The notes: generated by a model not told the origin, from the letters alone. Positions 1 to 10,217 are shown, counted from the stretch's first letter. The stretch is 47,617 nt of DNA from Streptococcaceae bacterium (GCA_031254115.1 JAIRUZ010000048.1:1-47617); one strand, 5' to 3'. Made by a program: numbers and translations.

Positions 1-607
1 TTATCAGCTGAACGCTCGTCGCTGTCGGCGCCCAGACTTTAAACGTTGTGCTGGTTGCTGAATACGTAAAGCCTAAATCATTGCCCGCATAGGCCCATTG
101 TTTGTCAAATGTCGCGAAATCATCAGTCGTACCTGCTTGATTTTCTTCTGCAAGAGCAAGTGTTGCGTTGTTTGCAGCCGCATTTGTCGCTGTCGGCGCC
201 GTGATTTCGTAGCCTTTTGTGCTGACAGCTGCGGTTTTCGCGGCACCATTTGTCATCACCAAAAACCCGTCGTTGCTGTTATAGGGCGTGCCCAGTATTT
301 TTTGCGCGGTTGCCCAGTCACCTGTCGTCGTCACAAAAAAATGGTAACTCGTATCACTTGCAGGCATCGAAAAGCTGTAAGTGCCCATTGCGCCTGCGGT
401 CAGCTGATGGAAGTCCGCTGAAATAGAATTTGTGTCGTCCCAAACATACACCCAATAATTCGCGCCGCTCGCTGGCTCTTGATAGAGGATTTGCTCGGTG
501 ACTGTGCCCGTTGTTGCGGCCGCTGTCGGCTTCGCGTGCAATGAGGACGAGAGCGTTAGCACAAACAAAAGCGCGGCAAAAACGGCGATTACTTTTTTAA
601 TTTTCAT
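1..607 (-). CDS. Secreted type I pullulanase-like protein, N-terminal part (truncated by window edge)
   Basis: Translating the minus strand from ATG at 607 gives MKIKKVIAVFAALLFVLTLSSSLHAKPTAA (signal peptide) ... AYAGNDLGFTYSATSTTFKVWAPTATSVQL, typical of the CBM48/N domain of pullulanases. Open to window edge; absent from ORF track because partial. Confidence 0.75.
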   Translation of the reverse strand, partial: MKIKKVIAVFAALLFVLTLSSSLHAKPTAAATTGTVTEQILYQEPASGANYWVYVWDDTNSISADFHQLTAGAMGTYSFSMPASDTSYHFFVTTTGDWATAQKILGTPYNSNDGFLVMTNGAAKTAAVSTKGYEITAPTATNAAANNATLALAEENQAGTTDDFATFDKQWAYAGNDLGFTYSATSTTFKVWAPTATSVQLI

Positions 608-669
608 TGGTGACTCCTTTATTTGTTACTTTATATTATATCGCAAAAAGAGACAAAGCGCCACAGAAA

Positions 670-683
670 AGTAAGCGTTTCCA
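670..683 (-). promoter_or_regulatory. cre-like (CcpA) site upstream of the pullulanase gene
   Basis: AGTAAGCGTTTCCA, one mismatch to TGTAAGCGTTTCCA; located between pgmB and pullulanase start. Confidence 0.5.
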
Positions 684-764
684 AACTCTTGTAACCGTGT
701 GTTTTCTTGGCTTCTTGCACACATTTTTCATGATTTTCATATCTTTTCATCCTCTAAATATCAA

Positions 765-788
765 AAAACCAACCGCAGGGTTGGTTTT
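765..788 (-). terminator. Rho-independent terminator after pgmB
   Basis: AAAACCAACC-CTGC-GGTTGGTTTT hairpin with T-tract on minus strand. Confidence 0.75.
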
Positions 789-807
789 CATTTATCATTC
801 AACACGA

Positions 808-1473
808 TTAACCGCGTCTAGCGGCCCACGTTTCCTTGAGATAGTCGAGCGTGAGCTTGCTTGTGTCAGGCACGAGCGCGATGTCGGTGCCGAGATCCTC
901 GGCGCGACCCACACCAACTGGCAGAGCACCTGAATCTTTGATAGCCGTGATGCCGGCAATCGAATCTTCAAGGCCGATACACTTGTCAGCGCTGACAGAA
1001 ACGCCGTCAGCTGCCGCAATAAAGATGTCAGGCGCAGGTTTTGAAGCCGCAACTTTTGCAGGATCCGCAATCGCGTCAAAATAATCTGTCAGCTGCATTT
1101 TGTCAAGCAAAGCGGGCCCATTTTTTGATGCAGAAGCAAGTGCTATTTTAATGCTAGCCGCGCGCAAATCTTTCAAAAGCTGCAAAATACCAGGATACAC
1201 ATCAGCTGGGCTGACAGACTCAATCATCGTGACATAATTGTCATTTTTTTGAGCCATCAGCTTCTGAAATTCGTCAGCGCTGACCGTTTTATTTCCGAGC
1301 GCCAAAATCTTCTTGAGCGAGTCGTCACGCGCCACGCCTTTGAGTTGCTCGTTAAATTCGCGGTCAACGCCGTCAATGCCAATCTCCTCAGCGAGCGCGC
1401 GCCACGCGCGGTAGTGATACTCAGCAGTGTCAGTAATAACACCATCCAAATCAAATAAGACTGCTTCAAACAT
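808..1473 (-). CDS. pgmB: Beta-phosphoglucomutase (HAD superfamily)
   Basis: [33 protein letters not shown], classic beta-PGM N-terminus; adjacent to GH65 maltose phosphorylase. Confidence 0.93.
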   Translation of the reverse strand: MFEAVLFDLDGVITDTAEYHYRAWRALAEEIGIDGVDREFNEQLKGVARDDSLKKILALGNKTVSADEFQKLMAQKNDNYVTMIESVSPADVYPGILQLLKDLRAASIKIALASASKNGPALLDKMQLTDYFDAIADPAKVAASKPAPDIFIAAADGVSVSADKCIGLEDSIAGITAIKDSGALPVGVGRAEDLGTDIALVPDTSKLTLDYLKETWAARRG

Positions 1474-3725
1474 TAGTTCTCTCCTTTTATTTTTAATTCT
1501 TTTTCGACACCGAAAAGTGTGATTACAAGCGGTTCGCCAGCAAGCAATGTGATTTCTGTTTGCTCACCGACCGCGACGTAAATGAGCCTGCCGCGGTAAT
1601 TCACGTGGAAACTGTAACTCGTCCAGCCTTCAGGCGTAAACGGCGCAAAGCTTAAGCTGCCGTCCCATGTTTTCATCTGCGCAAAGCCCTGCACAATCGC
1701 AAGCCAGCTGCCCGTCATTGACGTGATATGAAGCCCGTCAGCCGTGTCATTGTTGTAATTGTCTAGGTCAAGGCGCGCCGTGCGCTCATACATCTCGACC
1801 GCTTTTTCTTCCAGACCAAGCTCGGCCGCGAGAATCGCGTGAATACTTGGCGAAAGCGAGCTTTCATGCACCGTCAGCGGCTCATAAAACTTGAAATTCC
1901 GGCGTTTTTCGTCCAAACTGTAACGATTTCCAAAGAAATAAATCCCCTGCAACACGTCAGCTTGCTTGATATAGGCGCTGCGCAAAATTTTGTCCCACGA
2001 CCAGTTTTGGTTCAGCGGCAAATTTTCAGGCGCAAGCTCAGAAACAGGCGTCAAATCCTTGTCCAAATAACCATCATGCTGCACGAAAATGCCAAGCGCC
2101 TCGTCTTTTGGAAAATAAAGATGATCAATAATATGCCGCCAGCGCGCGAGTTCGCCCGCATCCACGCCAAGCTCAGGCCGCGGAAATTTCACGAGCGCTT
2201 CGGTCGTGTACGCAAGCACCCACGCTGCAAGCGTATTCGTATACCAGTTGTTGTTGACATTATTTTCGTATTCGTTCGGACCTGTCACGCCATAAATCAT
2301 GTATTTTTGGCTGCGCTGCGAGAAGTGCACACGGTCAGCCCAGAAACGCGCGATTTCAACAAGAACCTCAAGCCCCTCGTGCGCGAGATAACTCTCATCG
2401 CCCGTATAATTTGTGTAATTATAGATGGCGTACGCCATGGCGCCATTTCGGTGGATTTCCTCGAACGTAATTTCCCATTCGTTGTGGCACTCAATACCGT
2501 TAAATGTCACCATCGGATAAAGCGCGCCCGCAAGGCCTTGTTGCTTGGCATTGTGCCTTGCACCGTCCAGTTGATTTCTACGATAATGCAACAGATTTTT
2601 TGTCACTTTTTGATCAGCAAGTGCGAGATAAAGCGGCACGGCGTAAGCTTCCGTATCCCAATACGTCGCGCCTCCATATTTTTCGCCCGTAAAGCCTTTA
2701 GGACCGATATTGAGCCGCTCGTCTTCCCCGTAATACGTCGAAAACAGCTGAAACAAATTAAACCGAATGCCTTGTTGCGCTTCGGGATTCCCCGTGATTT
2801 CGACATCGGCAAGCTCCCAGCGATCCGCCCATTTGGCGGTGTGCGCTTCGTAAAGTTCAAGAAAGGTCTGCGGCGCAATATCGTCTTGAAGCGCATCTGT
2901 CGCCGCTTTTAGCGCATCATAATCTGCATAATCACGGCTCGTTGTCACCAGCACGCGCTTTTCAAACGTTTTTGGCACGCCTGGCTTGATTGTCGTCGCG
3001 TAATGATTCCAGACAGATTTTGTAGTGAGTTCTGGTTCGAGTGCGGTAAAGTCGCCCGCGAAAAACTGCTTGATGTAGAGCGTGAAGCGCTCGATGCCAA
3101 AGTCATTTTTAATTGTTTGTGCAGCAAGTACACTTTCAGTTTGCCTGCGCTCACGCACCGCCACTTCCCAAAATTGCTCGTTGTAGTTCGCGTCTTCGTT
3201 GTAGACGTCCGCATCAATCGCCGAGGCAATGTGAACTTCGTGCGCGTTTCCGTCTGTGGACTCAAACATAAAGGCAAAGACCGCGAGCTCTTTTGTGGCA
3301 AGCGACATGAAGCGTTCGGCCGAAACCTTGACGCCAGCGACCTCGTAAACATAGCTGAGCACGCCGCGTTTCATGTCCAGCGAGACTTCAAACGCGTCGA
3401 GTTTTGCCGTGTAAAGATCAATCAGTGTGTCGTCAATGTAAAGCTCGATTTTCGCAAAATTAATGGCATTAATCGCCTTGCCAAAATACTCCGGATAACC
3501 ATTTTTCCACCAGCCAACGCGCGTTTTGTCGGGATACCAGACGCCCGCCACGTAAATGCCTCCGAGCGTGTCGCCGACATAAGTTTCCGCGAAATTTCCG
3601 CGCATTCCCATGTAACCATTTCCAATGGATGTAAGCGACTCTTGAAGCCTGCGGTTATCGCGTTCGAGCGTGTGTGACGTGATATGCCACGGCGAGACTT
3701 CCATTAATCGTTTGATGTGTACCAC
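1473..3725 (-). CDS. mapA: Maltose phosphorylase, GH65 family
   Basis: 750 aa; [31 protein letters not shown] and [14 protein letters not shown] are GH65 motifs. Confidence 0.92.
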   Translation of the reverse strand: MVHIKRLMEVSPWHITSHTLERDNRRLQESLTSIGNGYMGMRGNFAETYVGDTLGGIYVAGVWYPDKTRVGWWKNGYPEYFGKAINAINFAKIELYIDDTLIDLYTAKLDAFEVSLDMKRGVLSYVYEVAGVKVSAERFMSLATKELAVFAFMFESTDGNAHEVHIASAIDADVYNEDANYNEQFWEVAVRERRQTESVLAAQTIKNDFGIERFTLYIKQFFAGDFTALEPELTTKSVWNHYATTIKPGVPKTFEKRVLVTTSRDYADYDALKAATDALQDDIAPQTFLELYEAHTAKWADRWELADVEITGNPEAQQGIRFNLFQLFSTYYGEDERLNIGPKGFTGEKYGGATYWDTEAYAVPLYLALADQKVTKNLLHYRRNQLDGARHNAKQQGLAGALYPMVTFNGIECHNEWEITFEEIHRNGAMAYAIYNYTNYTGDESYLAHEGLEVLVEIARFWADRVHFSQRSQKYMIYGVTGPNEYENNVNNNWYTNTLAAWVLAYTTEALVKFPRPELGVDAGELARWRHIIDHLYFPKDEALGIFVQHDGYLDKDLTPVSELAPENLPLNQNWSWDKILRSAYIKQADVLQGIYFFGNRYSLDEKRRNFKFYEPLTVHESSLSPSIHAILAAELGLEEKAVEMYERTARLDLDNYNNDTADGLHITSMTGSWLAIVQGFAQMKTWDGSLSFAPFTPEGWTSYSFHVNYRGRLIYVAVGEQTEITLLAGEPLVITLFGVEKELKIKGEN

Positions 3726-3760
3726 TATTTTCTACCTTTCGTTAATTTCAATGGGTTTTC

Positions 3761-5365
3761 TTAGCTGTCAGCTCTTTGAAAGACGTGATAGCTCCACGCG
3801 TCGAGCGTCATATTTTCTGTCAGCTGACGGCGCGTGCTCCCTAAAACCTGTTTATATTTTACCATATTTGGCGGAAAACTTAGATGTGCTTTTTTCGTGC
3901 TCAGATTTGTGAGTATGAGGAAATCGTCACGCGTGTAAGCGAGAACCTGCGGATGCGTCGTGAAAAGAAAGTCGATGGCACCGTCAGAAATCGCTGGCTC
4001 GTCATGGCGCAGCGCAATAAGCGCGCGGTAGAGCTCTGTCAGTTCAAGCTTCGCCGTGAAATCCTGCAATTCGACCATCCAGGGTCTGTCAGCTGTCGTA
4101 AACGTGTCATCAGGCCATTTCATCGGCGTGCGCGAATGATCTCTGGAATTTTTCGTGACTTTATCAAGCGCTTCTTTTTCTGTCAGCCCTGACAGAATCA
4201 GCTTTTCATACGCCGCCTGATTTTCTGGCGCGGTTGTCTCCTCAATCGTCTGAAACGGAAAATTCGGCATACCAAGCTCTTGTCCTTGATAAATGAAAGG
4301 CGTGCCGCGCAGCAGCATGAAACTCACCGCAAGCGCTTTTGCAGACGCAACCGTGCCGTCGCCGTACAAATCAATGCTGCGTGGCCCGTCGTGATTTTCC
4401 AGATACAGCGCGTTCCAACCACCACCAGCCTGTAAATCCTGCTGCCAACGCATAATGACTTTTTTGTACCCAGAGATAGACGCGTGCCCGTTGGGTGCGA
4501 TGACGCGGTGCTCCAGCTCAAAAATTGCGTCCATGTAGCCGTCATCGTCTGTCCACGCGGACGCTTTGTCGCTCGTCACGCCCGACGCTTCGCCGACGGT
4601 AAATGCGCCATTTGCCTCAAAAATCGCGCGCAAATCCGACAAATAATGTTCAATTCCCGCAACATTCATGAACGGTTGCCACGGCCCATTTCCTTTGAGA
4701 GACGTGATTTTGAAATCCCACGGCGCCTTTTGAATGTGCGAAATCGCGTCCAAGCGAAAGCCGTCAATGCCAAGCGTCAGCCACCAGCGAATCATGGCGT
4801 AAATTTCTTCTCGCAAGGCTGGATTTTTCCAATTTAAATCTGGCTGCTGGCTTGCAAACACGTGAAAATAGGCTTGTTTTGTTGCCGCCTGATACGTCCA
4901 AGCAGGAATGCCAAAAAAGCTGCGCCAATTATTCGGCAAGGCGTCTTCTGTCGCGTCAGCCCACAAATAATAATCACGGTATTTATTATCGCGCGACTTT
5001 TGCGCTTCGATGAACCACGGGTGCTGATCACTCGTGTGATTGACGACCAAATCCATAATCAGCTTCATGCCGAGCGCATGCACTTTTTCGAGCAACTCTT
5101 TGAAATCGGCCATCGTGCCAAACATCGGATCAATCGCGCAAAAATCGCTGATGTCATAGCCGCCGTCCACTTGTGGGCTTGCATAGACTGGATTGAGCCA
5201 GAGCACATCGACACCGAGACTTTTTAGATAGGGCAATTTTTCAATCACACCGCGCAAATCGCCGATACCGTCGCCATTGCTGTCTTTAAACGACTTCGGG
5301 TAAATCTGATAGCCTACCCATTTATGAAATTCTGTTGTTTTCATTTTTTCTCTTTCTAACGTCAT
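3761..5365 (-). CDS. GH13 alpha-glucosidase / oligo-1,6-glucosidase-like
   Basis: WVGYQIYPKSFKDSNGDGIGDLRGVIEKLPYLKSLGVDVLWLNPVYASPQ; DLVVNHTS; GFRLDAI; ENHDGPR. Start may be ATG near 5344 (MKTTEFHKW). Confidence 0.9.
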   Translation of the reverse strand: MTLEREKMKTTEFHKWVGYQIYPKSFKDSNGDGIGDLRGVIEKLPYLKSLGVDVLWLNPVYASPQVDGGYDISDFCAIDPMFGTMADFKELLEKVHALGMKLIMDLVVNHTSDQHPWFIEAQKSRDNKYRDYYLWADATEDALPNNWRSFFGIPAWTYQAATKQAYFHVFASQQPDLNWKNPALREEIYAMIRWWLTLGIDGFRLDAISHIQKAPWDFKITSLKGNGPWQPFMNVAGIEHYLSDLRAIFEANGAFTVGEASGVTSDKASAWTDDDGYMDAIFELEHRVIAPNGHASISGYKKVIMRWQQDLQAGGGWNALYLENHDGPRSIDLYGDGTVASAKALAVSFMLLRGTPFIYQGQELGMPNFPFQTIEETTAPENQAAYEKLILSGLTEKEALDKVTKNSRDHSRTPMKWPDDTFTTADRPWMVELQDFTAKLELTELYRALIALRHDEPAISDGAIDFLFTTHPQVLAYTRDDFLILTNLSTKKAHLSFPPNMVKYKQVLGSTRRQLTENMTLDAWSYHVFQRADS

Positions 5366-6759
5366 GTTTCCACTAAATTATTAAGCCATGTTTTTTTGCG
5401 AAATTTCGCGAGACACCAGACGACGCGCACGATTTCCTCAAATGAAATCGCCGCAAATACCAGATAAATCGGCCAGTGCCAGACAAATGCCGTGAGATAG
5501 CCCAGCGGCACGGCGAGCGCCCACGAAATCAACGATTGCCACAAGATGAACCATGTTTCGCCGCCCGCCGCCAGCACGCCGCCTGTCACAATCATATTTG
5601 TTACCTTGATAGGAATGAAAATCGCCATCATGACAAATGTTGCCTGCGTGAGCGCGCTTGAAAAGTCTGTCAGCCGATATAAGCTGATATAGCGCGGACT
5701 TATGGCAATCATCAGCGCTGACAGAGCAAATGATGCGAAAAATCCAAGCCACAAAATTCGCCGCGCCGTCCCGTAAGCTTCGCTCAATTCGCTGCGCCCA
5801 AGATGGTGCCCAATCAAGACACTTGCCGCTGTCGAAAAGCCGCCAAAAAATGTGATAAGCAGCGTCTCAACAGGCCCCATGACTGTCACCGCGACCGTTT
5901 CAGCTGTGCCCATAAAGCCGTAAATCGCATTCACGACAGAAACCATCAAAGTAAAGCTGATATTTTCAATCAGCAATGGCGCCGTCAGCCGCCAAAACTT
6001 TTTGATGTCGTCGTCAGCTGATAGAAAACCTGTCAGCGCTGACAGCGGGTACGAGCCGATGAGCTTCTTCCCAAAAATAAAGCCAGCCAAAACGGCGAGC
6101 TCAATCCAGCACGAAATCGCTGTTGCAAGCCCTGAGCCCGCAACGCCGAGCCGCGGCGCACCAAGATTGCCAAAGACAAAAATCCAATTCAGCCCTGCGT
6201 CAATGAGAACTGCGAGAAACCCTGCGTACATCGGCAATTTCACGCGTTTCGCATTGCGCAGCACCGTCGAATAAACGGCTATCAGCGCAATTGGCAAATA
6301 ACTCCACGCAAACGTTTGGTGATACGTGACGCCAAGCCCGATGACCGCCTTGTCAGCCGTAAACAGCCGCATGCACCACTCGGGAAAGCCGACCGACAGC
6401 ACCATGAAAATGAGCGCGAGCAAAATTCCAACCGCAAGCGCCATGCCTTCAATCTTGGCAATTTTTTCTGGCATGCGATTTCCTAAAAATTGCGCCGCGA
6501 GAATCCCGAGGCCACCTGTCAGCCCCATCAGCGCAAAATTCAGCACACCAAAATTCCGTGACGCAAGAGAAACCGCGACTACCGCCGCGTCCCCCAATTG
6601 CCCGACCATCAGCTGATCCACAATTCCTAAAATCGAATACAGCATTCCTTGCAGCGCCACGGGCAATGCGAGCGCCAAAACTTCCTTGAAAAAGCCTACC
6701 TTTGCAACTTGAAAATCCAAACCACCGCCCCCGCATCTATCGCAACGCCCAAAATCCAC
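5362..6759 (-). CDS. MATE family efflux transporter
   Basis: About 450 aa, multi-TM; KEVLALALPVALQGMLYSILGIVDQLMVGQLGDAAVVAVSLASR is NorM/MATE-like. True start uncertain (probably ~6720 or lower). Confidence 0.88.
   Translation of the reverse strand: MDFGRCDRCGGGGLDFQVAKVGFFKEVLALALPVALQGMLYSILGIVDQLMVGQLGDAAVVAVSLASRNFGVLNFALMGLTGGLGILAAQFLGNRMPEKIAKIEGMALAVGILLALIFMVLSVGFPEWCMRLFTADKAVIGLGVTYHQTFAWSYLPIALIAVYSTVLRNAKRVKLPMYAGFLAVLIDAGLNWIFVFGNLGAPRLGVAGSGLATAISCWIELAVLAGFIFGKKLIGSYPLSALTGFLSADDDIKKFWRLTAPLLIENISFTLMVSVVNAIYGFMGTAETVAVTVMGPVETLLITFFGGFSTAASVLIGHHLGRSELSEAYGTARRILWLGFFASFALSALMIAISPRYISLYRLTDFSSALTQATFVMMAIFIPIKVTNMIVTGGVLAAGGETWFILWQSLISWALAVPLGYLTAFVWHWPIYLVFAAISFEEIVRVVWCLAKFRKKTWLNNLVET
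6030..6045. repeat. Perfect copy of iterated dyad CTGTCAGCGCTGACAG (inside MATE gene)
   Basis: Exact 16-bp palindrome. Confidence 0.95.
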
Positions 6760-6962
6760 GCCAGCCAGAAATAAGTTTTGCGCGTTTTATGATGGCAAAT
6801 TTCCCCTGCAAGCAGCGCGCCGACACCGCCCAAAAGCAAACTCTCAAGCAACAAGACGCGCTCAGGAATGCGCCACAAACCGCGCACCGCTTTGTATTTG
6901 TCAACCGCGTAAAAACCAAACACCACCATATTCCACGCCGCCAAAATCCCCAACCAAATCAT
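6696..6962 (-). CDS. DUF1294 family membrane protein
   Basis: 88 aa; NMVVFGFYAVDKYKAVRGLWRIPERVLLLESLLLGGVGALLAGEICHHKTRKTYF is DUF1294-like. Confidence 0.8.
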   Translation of the reverse strand: MIWLGILAAWNMVVFGFYAVDKYKAVRGLWRIPERVLLLESLLLGGVGALLAGEICHHKTRKTYFWLAWILGVAIDAGAVVWIFKLQR

Positions 6963-8734
6963 CTAAAAATCACAAAACCTTTCGGCGCGATCTTTCCGTC
7001 AGCTGTCAGCTGTGACAGCTGAACTTTGCCGCGTTTGTCATAGCTGACAGCTTTTTTGCCCGTATTAAACACACCCGAAAGCGCGCCACGACGCAGTTCT
7101 ATCAGCCCTGATTTTTCGTCAGCACGCAACCAGTCAAGCTCAGATTCTGCAAGCTCACGCGCCCACATTTTTCTAAACGCCACCAATTCCTTGAAAAAGG
7201 CAAACATCGCATGATCTTGCTTTTCAGCCGCCCACACCATGGGCTTGCGGCAGTCTGGATCCATGCCGCCCGTCATCGCAAATTCGTCGCCGTAATAAAT
7301 ACACGGCACGCCTGGCTGCAAATACGTAAAGGCTTCAACTTGTCGCATCAGATCCTTATCGCCTTTTGCGACCGTCAGCACGCGCGGCGTATCATGCGAA
7401 TCCAGAACGTTGAACATCACTTGACTCGTCTGCTTGCGGTACAGCATCAGCTGCTCATTCAGCGTCGCAATCATCTGCGAAAGCGTCAATTTATGCGTCA
7501 AAAAATAATCCTCAATCGCGCCCGTATACGTATAATTCATCACCGCAGAAAATTCATCACCCACAAGCCACGGCTGCGCCGAATGCCAAACTTCCCCCAA
7601 AATATAAAAGTCATCTTTTGCCGCATCGCATACCGCGCGAAATTTCTTCCAAAACGCATGATCAACCTCGTCAGCCACGTCAAGCCGCCACGCGTCAATA
7701 TCAAACTCGCGAATCCAATACGCCGCAATCTCGAGCAAATACGCCTGAACCTCCGCATTTGCCGTGTTTAACTTGGGCATGTGTGGCGTAAACGCAAACG
7801 TATCATACGACAAATTTTCCGACACCTCCGCATTGTCTACCGCTTCATCGCCGACAACCGGAAAGCTGTTAATATGAAACCAGTCTTTGTAGCGCGAGCG
7901 CTCCTGATTTTCAAGCACATCCTGCCACTGAGGCGACGTGTCGCCAATATGATTAAACACCGCGTCCAGCATCACTTTGATACCACGCGCGTGCGCCGCA
8001 TCAATCACTTTTTTGAACAGTTTTTTATCACCAAAATGCGGATCAATCGCCAGATAATCCTCCGTGTCATATTTATGATTCGTTGAAGCCTTAAAAACGG
8101 GGCAAAAATAAATGCCATTGACCCCAAGCGTACTCAAATGATCCAAATGATCAAGCACGCCCTGTAAATCTCCGCCATAAAAATCCTGCCGATCTGGCGC
8201 CGTATCCGTCCACGCTTTCACATTTTCAGGGTCGTTTGATGTATCACCATTTGCAAAGCGCTCAGGAAAAATCTGATACCACACGCGATCATGCGCCCAC
8301 TCGGGTGCCTGAAAACGGTCCACCTCGTGGAAATAAGGCAGCCGAAACGCCCCATATTTGCTTATCAAAAGCGCGCGCTTGTACGGCATCACGCCTTTAT
8401 CCGTCAAAATAATTTTCTCGCCGTCCGCGCCCTCAACCACAAAAACATAATCCAGACGCTTCGTCGGCACACTCACTTTCGCCTCAAAATAATCTGACGT
8501 TTCTGTTGTCGCTAATTTCTGCATCACTTTTTTATGTGATAACCAGACATTTTGTGTGTCCTGATTGTCCGCATTGCCGACGCCAGACGTGGACCAAGAA
8601 TACGGATCCCCGTAAATAAGCGTCACCTTCTTGATGTCCTCTTTTGCCGCACGCACGCGCACATGCACTTCATTTTGCGTATAAAGATAAGCAAATTCCG
8701 ACTCGGGCCTGTGATACAAAGCTGCTGTGTTCAT
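6959..8734 (-). CDS. Neopullulanase / cyclomaltodextrinase (GH13)
   Basis: MNTAALYHRPESEFAYL start at 8734 with SD aaggagg; DRVWYQIFPERFANGD, DAVFNHIG, WRLDVADEVD, GEVWH, LDSHDTPR motifs. Confidence 0.9.
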   Translation of the reverse strand: MNTAALYHRPESEFAYLYTQNEVHVRVRAAKEDIKKVTLIYGDPYSWSTSGVGNADNQDTQNVWLSHKKVMQKLATTETSDYFEAKVSVPTKRLDYVFVVEGADGEKIILTDKGVMPYKRALLISKYGAFRLPYFHEVDRFQAPEWAHDRVWYQIFPERFANGDTSNDPENVKAWTDTAPDRQDFYGGDLQGVLDHLDHLSTLGVNGIYFCPVFKASTNHKYDTEDYLAIDPHFGDKKLFKKVIDAAHARGIKVMLDAVFNHIGDTSPQWQDVLENQERSRYKDWFHINSFPVVGDEAVDNAEVSENLSYDTFAFTPHMPKLNTANAEVQAYLLEIAAYWIREFDIDAWRLDVADEVDHAFWKKFRAVCDAAKDDFYILGEVWHSAQPWLVGDEFSAVMNYTYTGAIEDYFLTHKLTLSQMIATLNEQLMLYRKQTSQVMFNVLDSHDTPRVLTVAKGDKDLMRQVEAFTYLQPGVPCIYYGDEFAMTGGMDPDCRKPMVWAAEKQDHAMFAFFKELVAFRKMWARELAESELDWLRADEKSGLIELRRGALSGVFNTGKKAVSYDKRGKVQLSQLTADGKIAPKGFVIFR

Positions 8735-8760
8735 GTAAACCTCCTTGTTGGGCAAAAAAA

Positions 8761-8798
8761 GACAACCCAACACTTCTAAAATAAAGTTTTTGGTTGTC
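8761..8798 (-). terminator. Hairpin plus T-tract in the neopullulanase 5' leader (terminator or attenuator)
   Basis: Minus strand GACAACC ... GGTTGTC (8792-8798 pairs with 8761-8767) followed by TTTTTTT. Confidence 0.6.
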
Positions 8799-8870
8799 CT
8801 TCTGTCATGTCCACCAGATCTGGTTTTACGGCAAACGCCGCATCTTCATTGGTCTTATTTTATCAAAATG

Positions 8871-8890
8871 AAAAGGCTTTCGCAAGCCTT
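8871..8890 (-). terminator. Terminator after msmK
   Basis: AAGGCTT-GCG-AAAGCCTTTT hairpin immediately after the msmK stop. Confidence 0.6.
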
Positions 8891-8898
8891 AACCTATT

Positions 8899-10035
8899 TT
8901 ATTTACCCAATCGTTTTCCGCTTTCCACGTCAAAGAAATGCGCTTTATTGAGGTTAAATGTCAACTGAACTTTCTCGCCTGGTTGTTTGAAGTCCGTCGC
9001 TGCCACACGCGCAACAAATTCTGTATCTGCCACTTTCGTGTAAAGCATGGTCTCACTTCCCAAAAGCTCTGATACCGTCACAACCGCCTCAACTTGTGAA
9101 TTTGGATACGCTTGCGCCGTCAGTCCGCCAAGCGAAAGATCTTCTGGACGAATGCCAAGCGTAACTGTCTTTCCATTGTAACCCGCGTCCGCAAGGAGCT
9201 TCGCCTGACCCGCTGGCAAATTCATTTCAAAACCAGCCGCATTTTTAATCACGTCACCATGAACAGCTACATCATAGAAATTCATGGCAGGAGAACCAAT
9301 GAAACCAGCGACAAATTTATTGACAGGCTCATTATAGAGTTCTTGCGGCGTTCCGATTTGCTCCACGCGTCCAACCGTGCCCGTACCATCAGCATTTGGC
9401 GTACTTGACATGATGACGATACGATCTGCGAGCGTCATTGCTTCCGTCTGATCGTGCGTCACGTAGATGGTTGTCGCACCAACTTGTTGGTGAATTTTGG
9501 CAATCGTTGCACGCATCGACACACGCAGTTTTGCGTCCAAGTTTGACAATGGCTCATCCATGAGGAAAACCTTTGCATCACGGACAATCGCGCGTCCCAT
9601 GGCGACACGCTGACGCTGACCACCTGACAAATCTGCCGGCTTACGATCCAAAAAGTCTGTCAGTCCAAGCATTTCAGCCGCTTCATCTACCTTGCGCTTG
9701 ATTTCATCTTTCGCAATATGACGCAATTTCAAACCAAATGCCATATTATCAAAAACAGTCATGTGTGGGTAAAGCGCATAGTTTTGGAAAACCATGGCAA
9801 TATCACGGTCTTTCGGAGCCACGTCATTCATGACTTTTTCATCAATTTTGAGCTCACCCTCCGAAATATCTTCAAGACCTGCGACCATACGTAACGTCGT
9901 TGATTTACCGCAGCCCGAAGGCCCTACAAAGACAATAAATTCTTTGTCCTTGATGTCAATGTTGAAGTCCTCCACCGCGTATTGCGTTGCATTGGGATAC
10001 TTCTTGTAGATTTTGTCCAAACTTAATGTAGTCAT
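8899..10035 (-). CDS. msmK: ABC transporter ATP-binding protein for maltodextrin/multiple sugars (MsmK/MalK-like)
   Basis: Walker A GPSGCGKSTT, LSGGQRQRVAMGRA signature, C-terminal TOBE domain. Confidence 0.93.
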   Translation of the reverse strand: MTTLSLDKIYKKYPNATQYAVEDFNIDIKDKEFIVFVGPSGCGKSTTLRMVAGLEDISEGELKIDEKVMNDVAPKDRDIAMVFQNYALYPHMTVFDNMAFGLKLRHIAKDEIKRKVDEAAEMLGLTDFLDRKPADLSGGQRQRVAMGRAIVRDAKVFLMDEPLSNLDAKLRVSMRATIAKIHQQVGATTIYVTHDQTEAMTLADRIVIMSSTPNADGTGTVGRVEQIGTPQELYNEPVNKFVAGFIGSPAMNFYDVAVHGDVIKNAAGFEMNLPAGQAKLLADAGYNGKTVTLGIRPEDLSLGGLTAQAYPNSQVEAVVTVSELLGSETMLYTKVADTEFVARVAATDFKQPGEKVQLTFNLNKAHFFDVESGKRLGK

Positions 10036-10138
10036 GTTTGTTCTCCTTTTCCTTGCCTGCCTCTCAGGCTGTTTATTTATGTGTTGTGTCGCTGACTACG
10101 AACATGCTACCGCGACAAATAGCATAGCTTTATTATAC

Positions 10139-10152
10139 TGTAACCGTTTCCA
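10139..10152 (-). promoter_or_regulatory. cre-like site inside the msmK promoter
   Basis: TGTAACCGTTTCCA (minus TGGAAACGGTTACA) in the spacer between TTGCTT and TATAAT (10132-10137). Confidence 0.6.
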
Positions 10153-10188
10153 AAAAGCAAGCATTTGTTATTTTTCTGATTGCATTAA

Positions 10189-10217
10189 AAATTCCGCTGA
10201 ACAAGTCAAGCGGAATT
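10189..10217 (-). terminator. Terminator after malG
   Basis: Minus strand AATTCCGCTTGACTTGTTCAGCGGAATTTTT. Confidence 0.7.

Noticed and set aside
1839-2912. 357-aa plus-strand ORF opposite maltose phosphorylase (and many other long antisense ORFs, e.g. 3003-3677, 22854-23522, 35599-36219)
   Set aside because: They lie antisense to clearly conserved genes, have low-complexity or Arg/Lys/Ser-rich translations and no recognisable domains; they arise from codon usage of the real gene.
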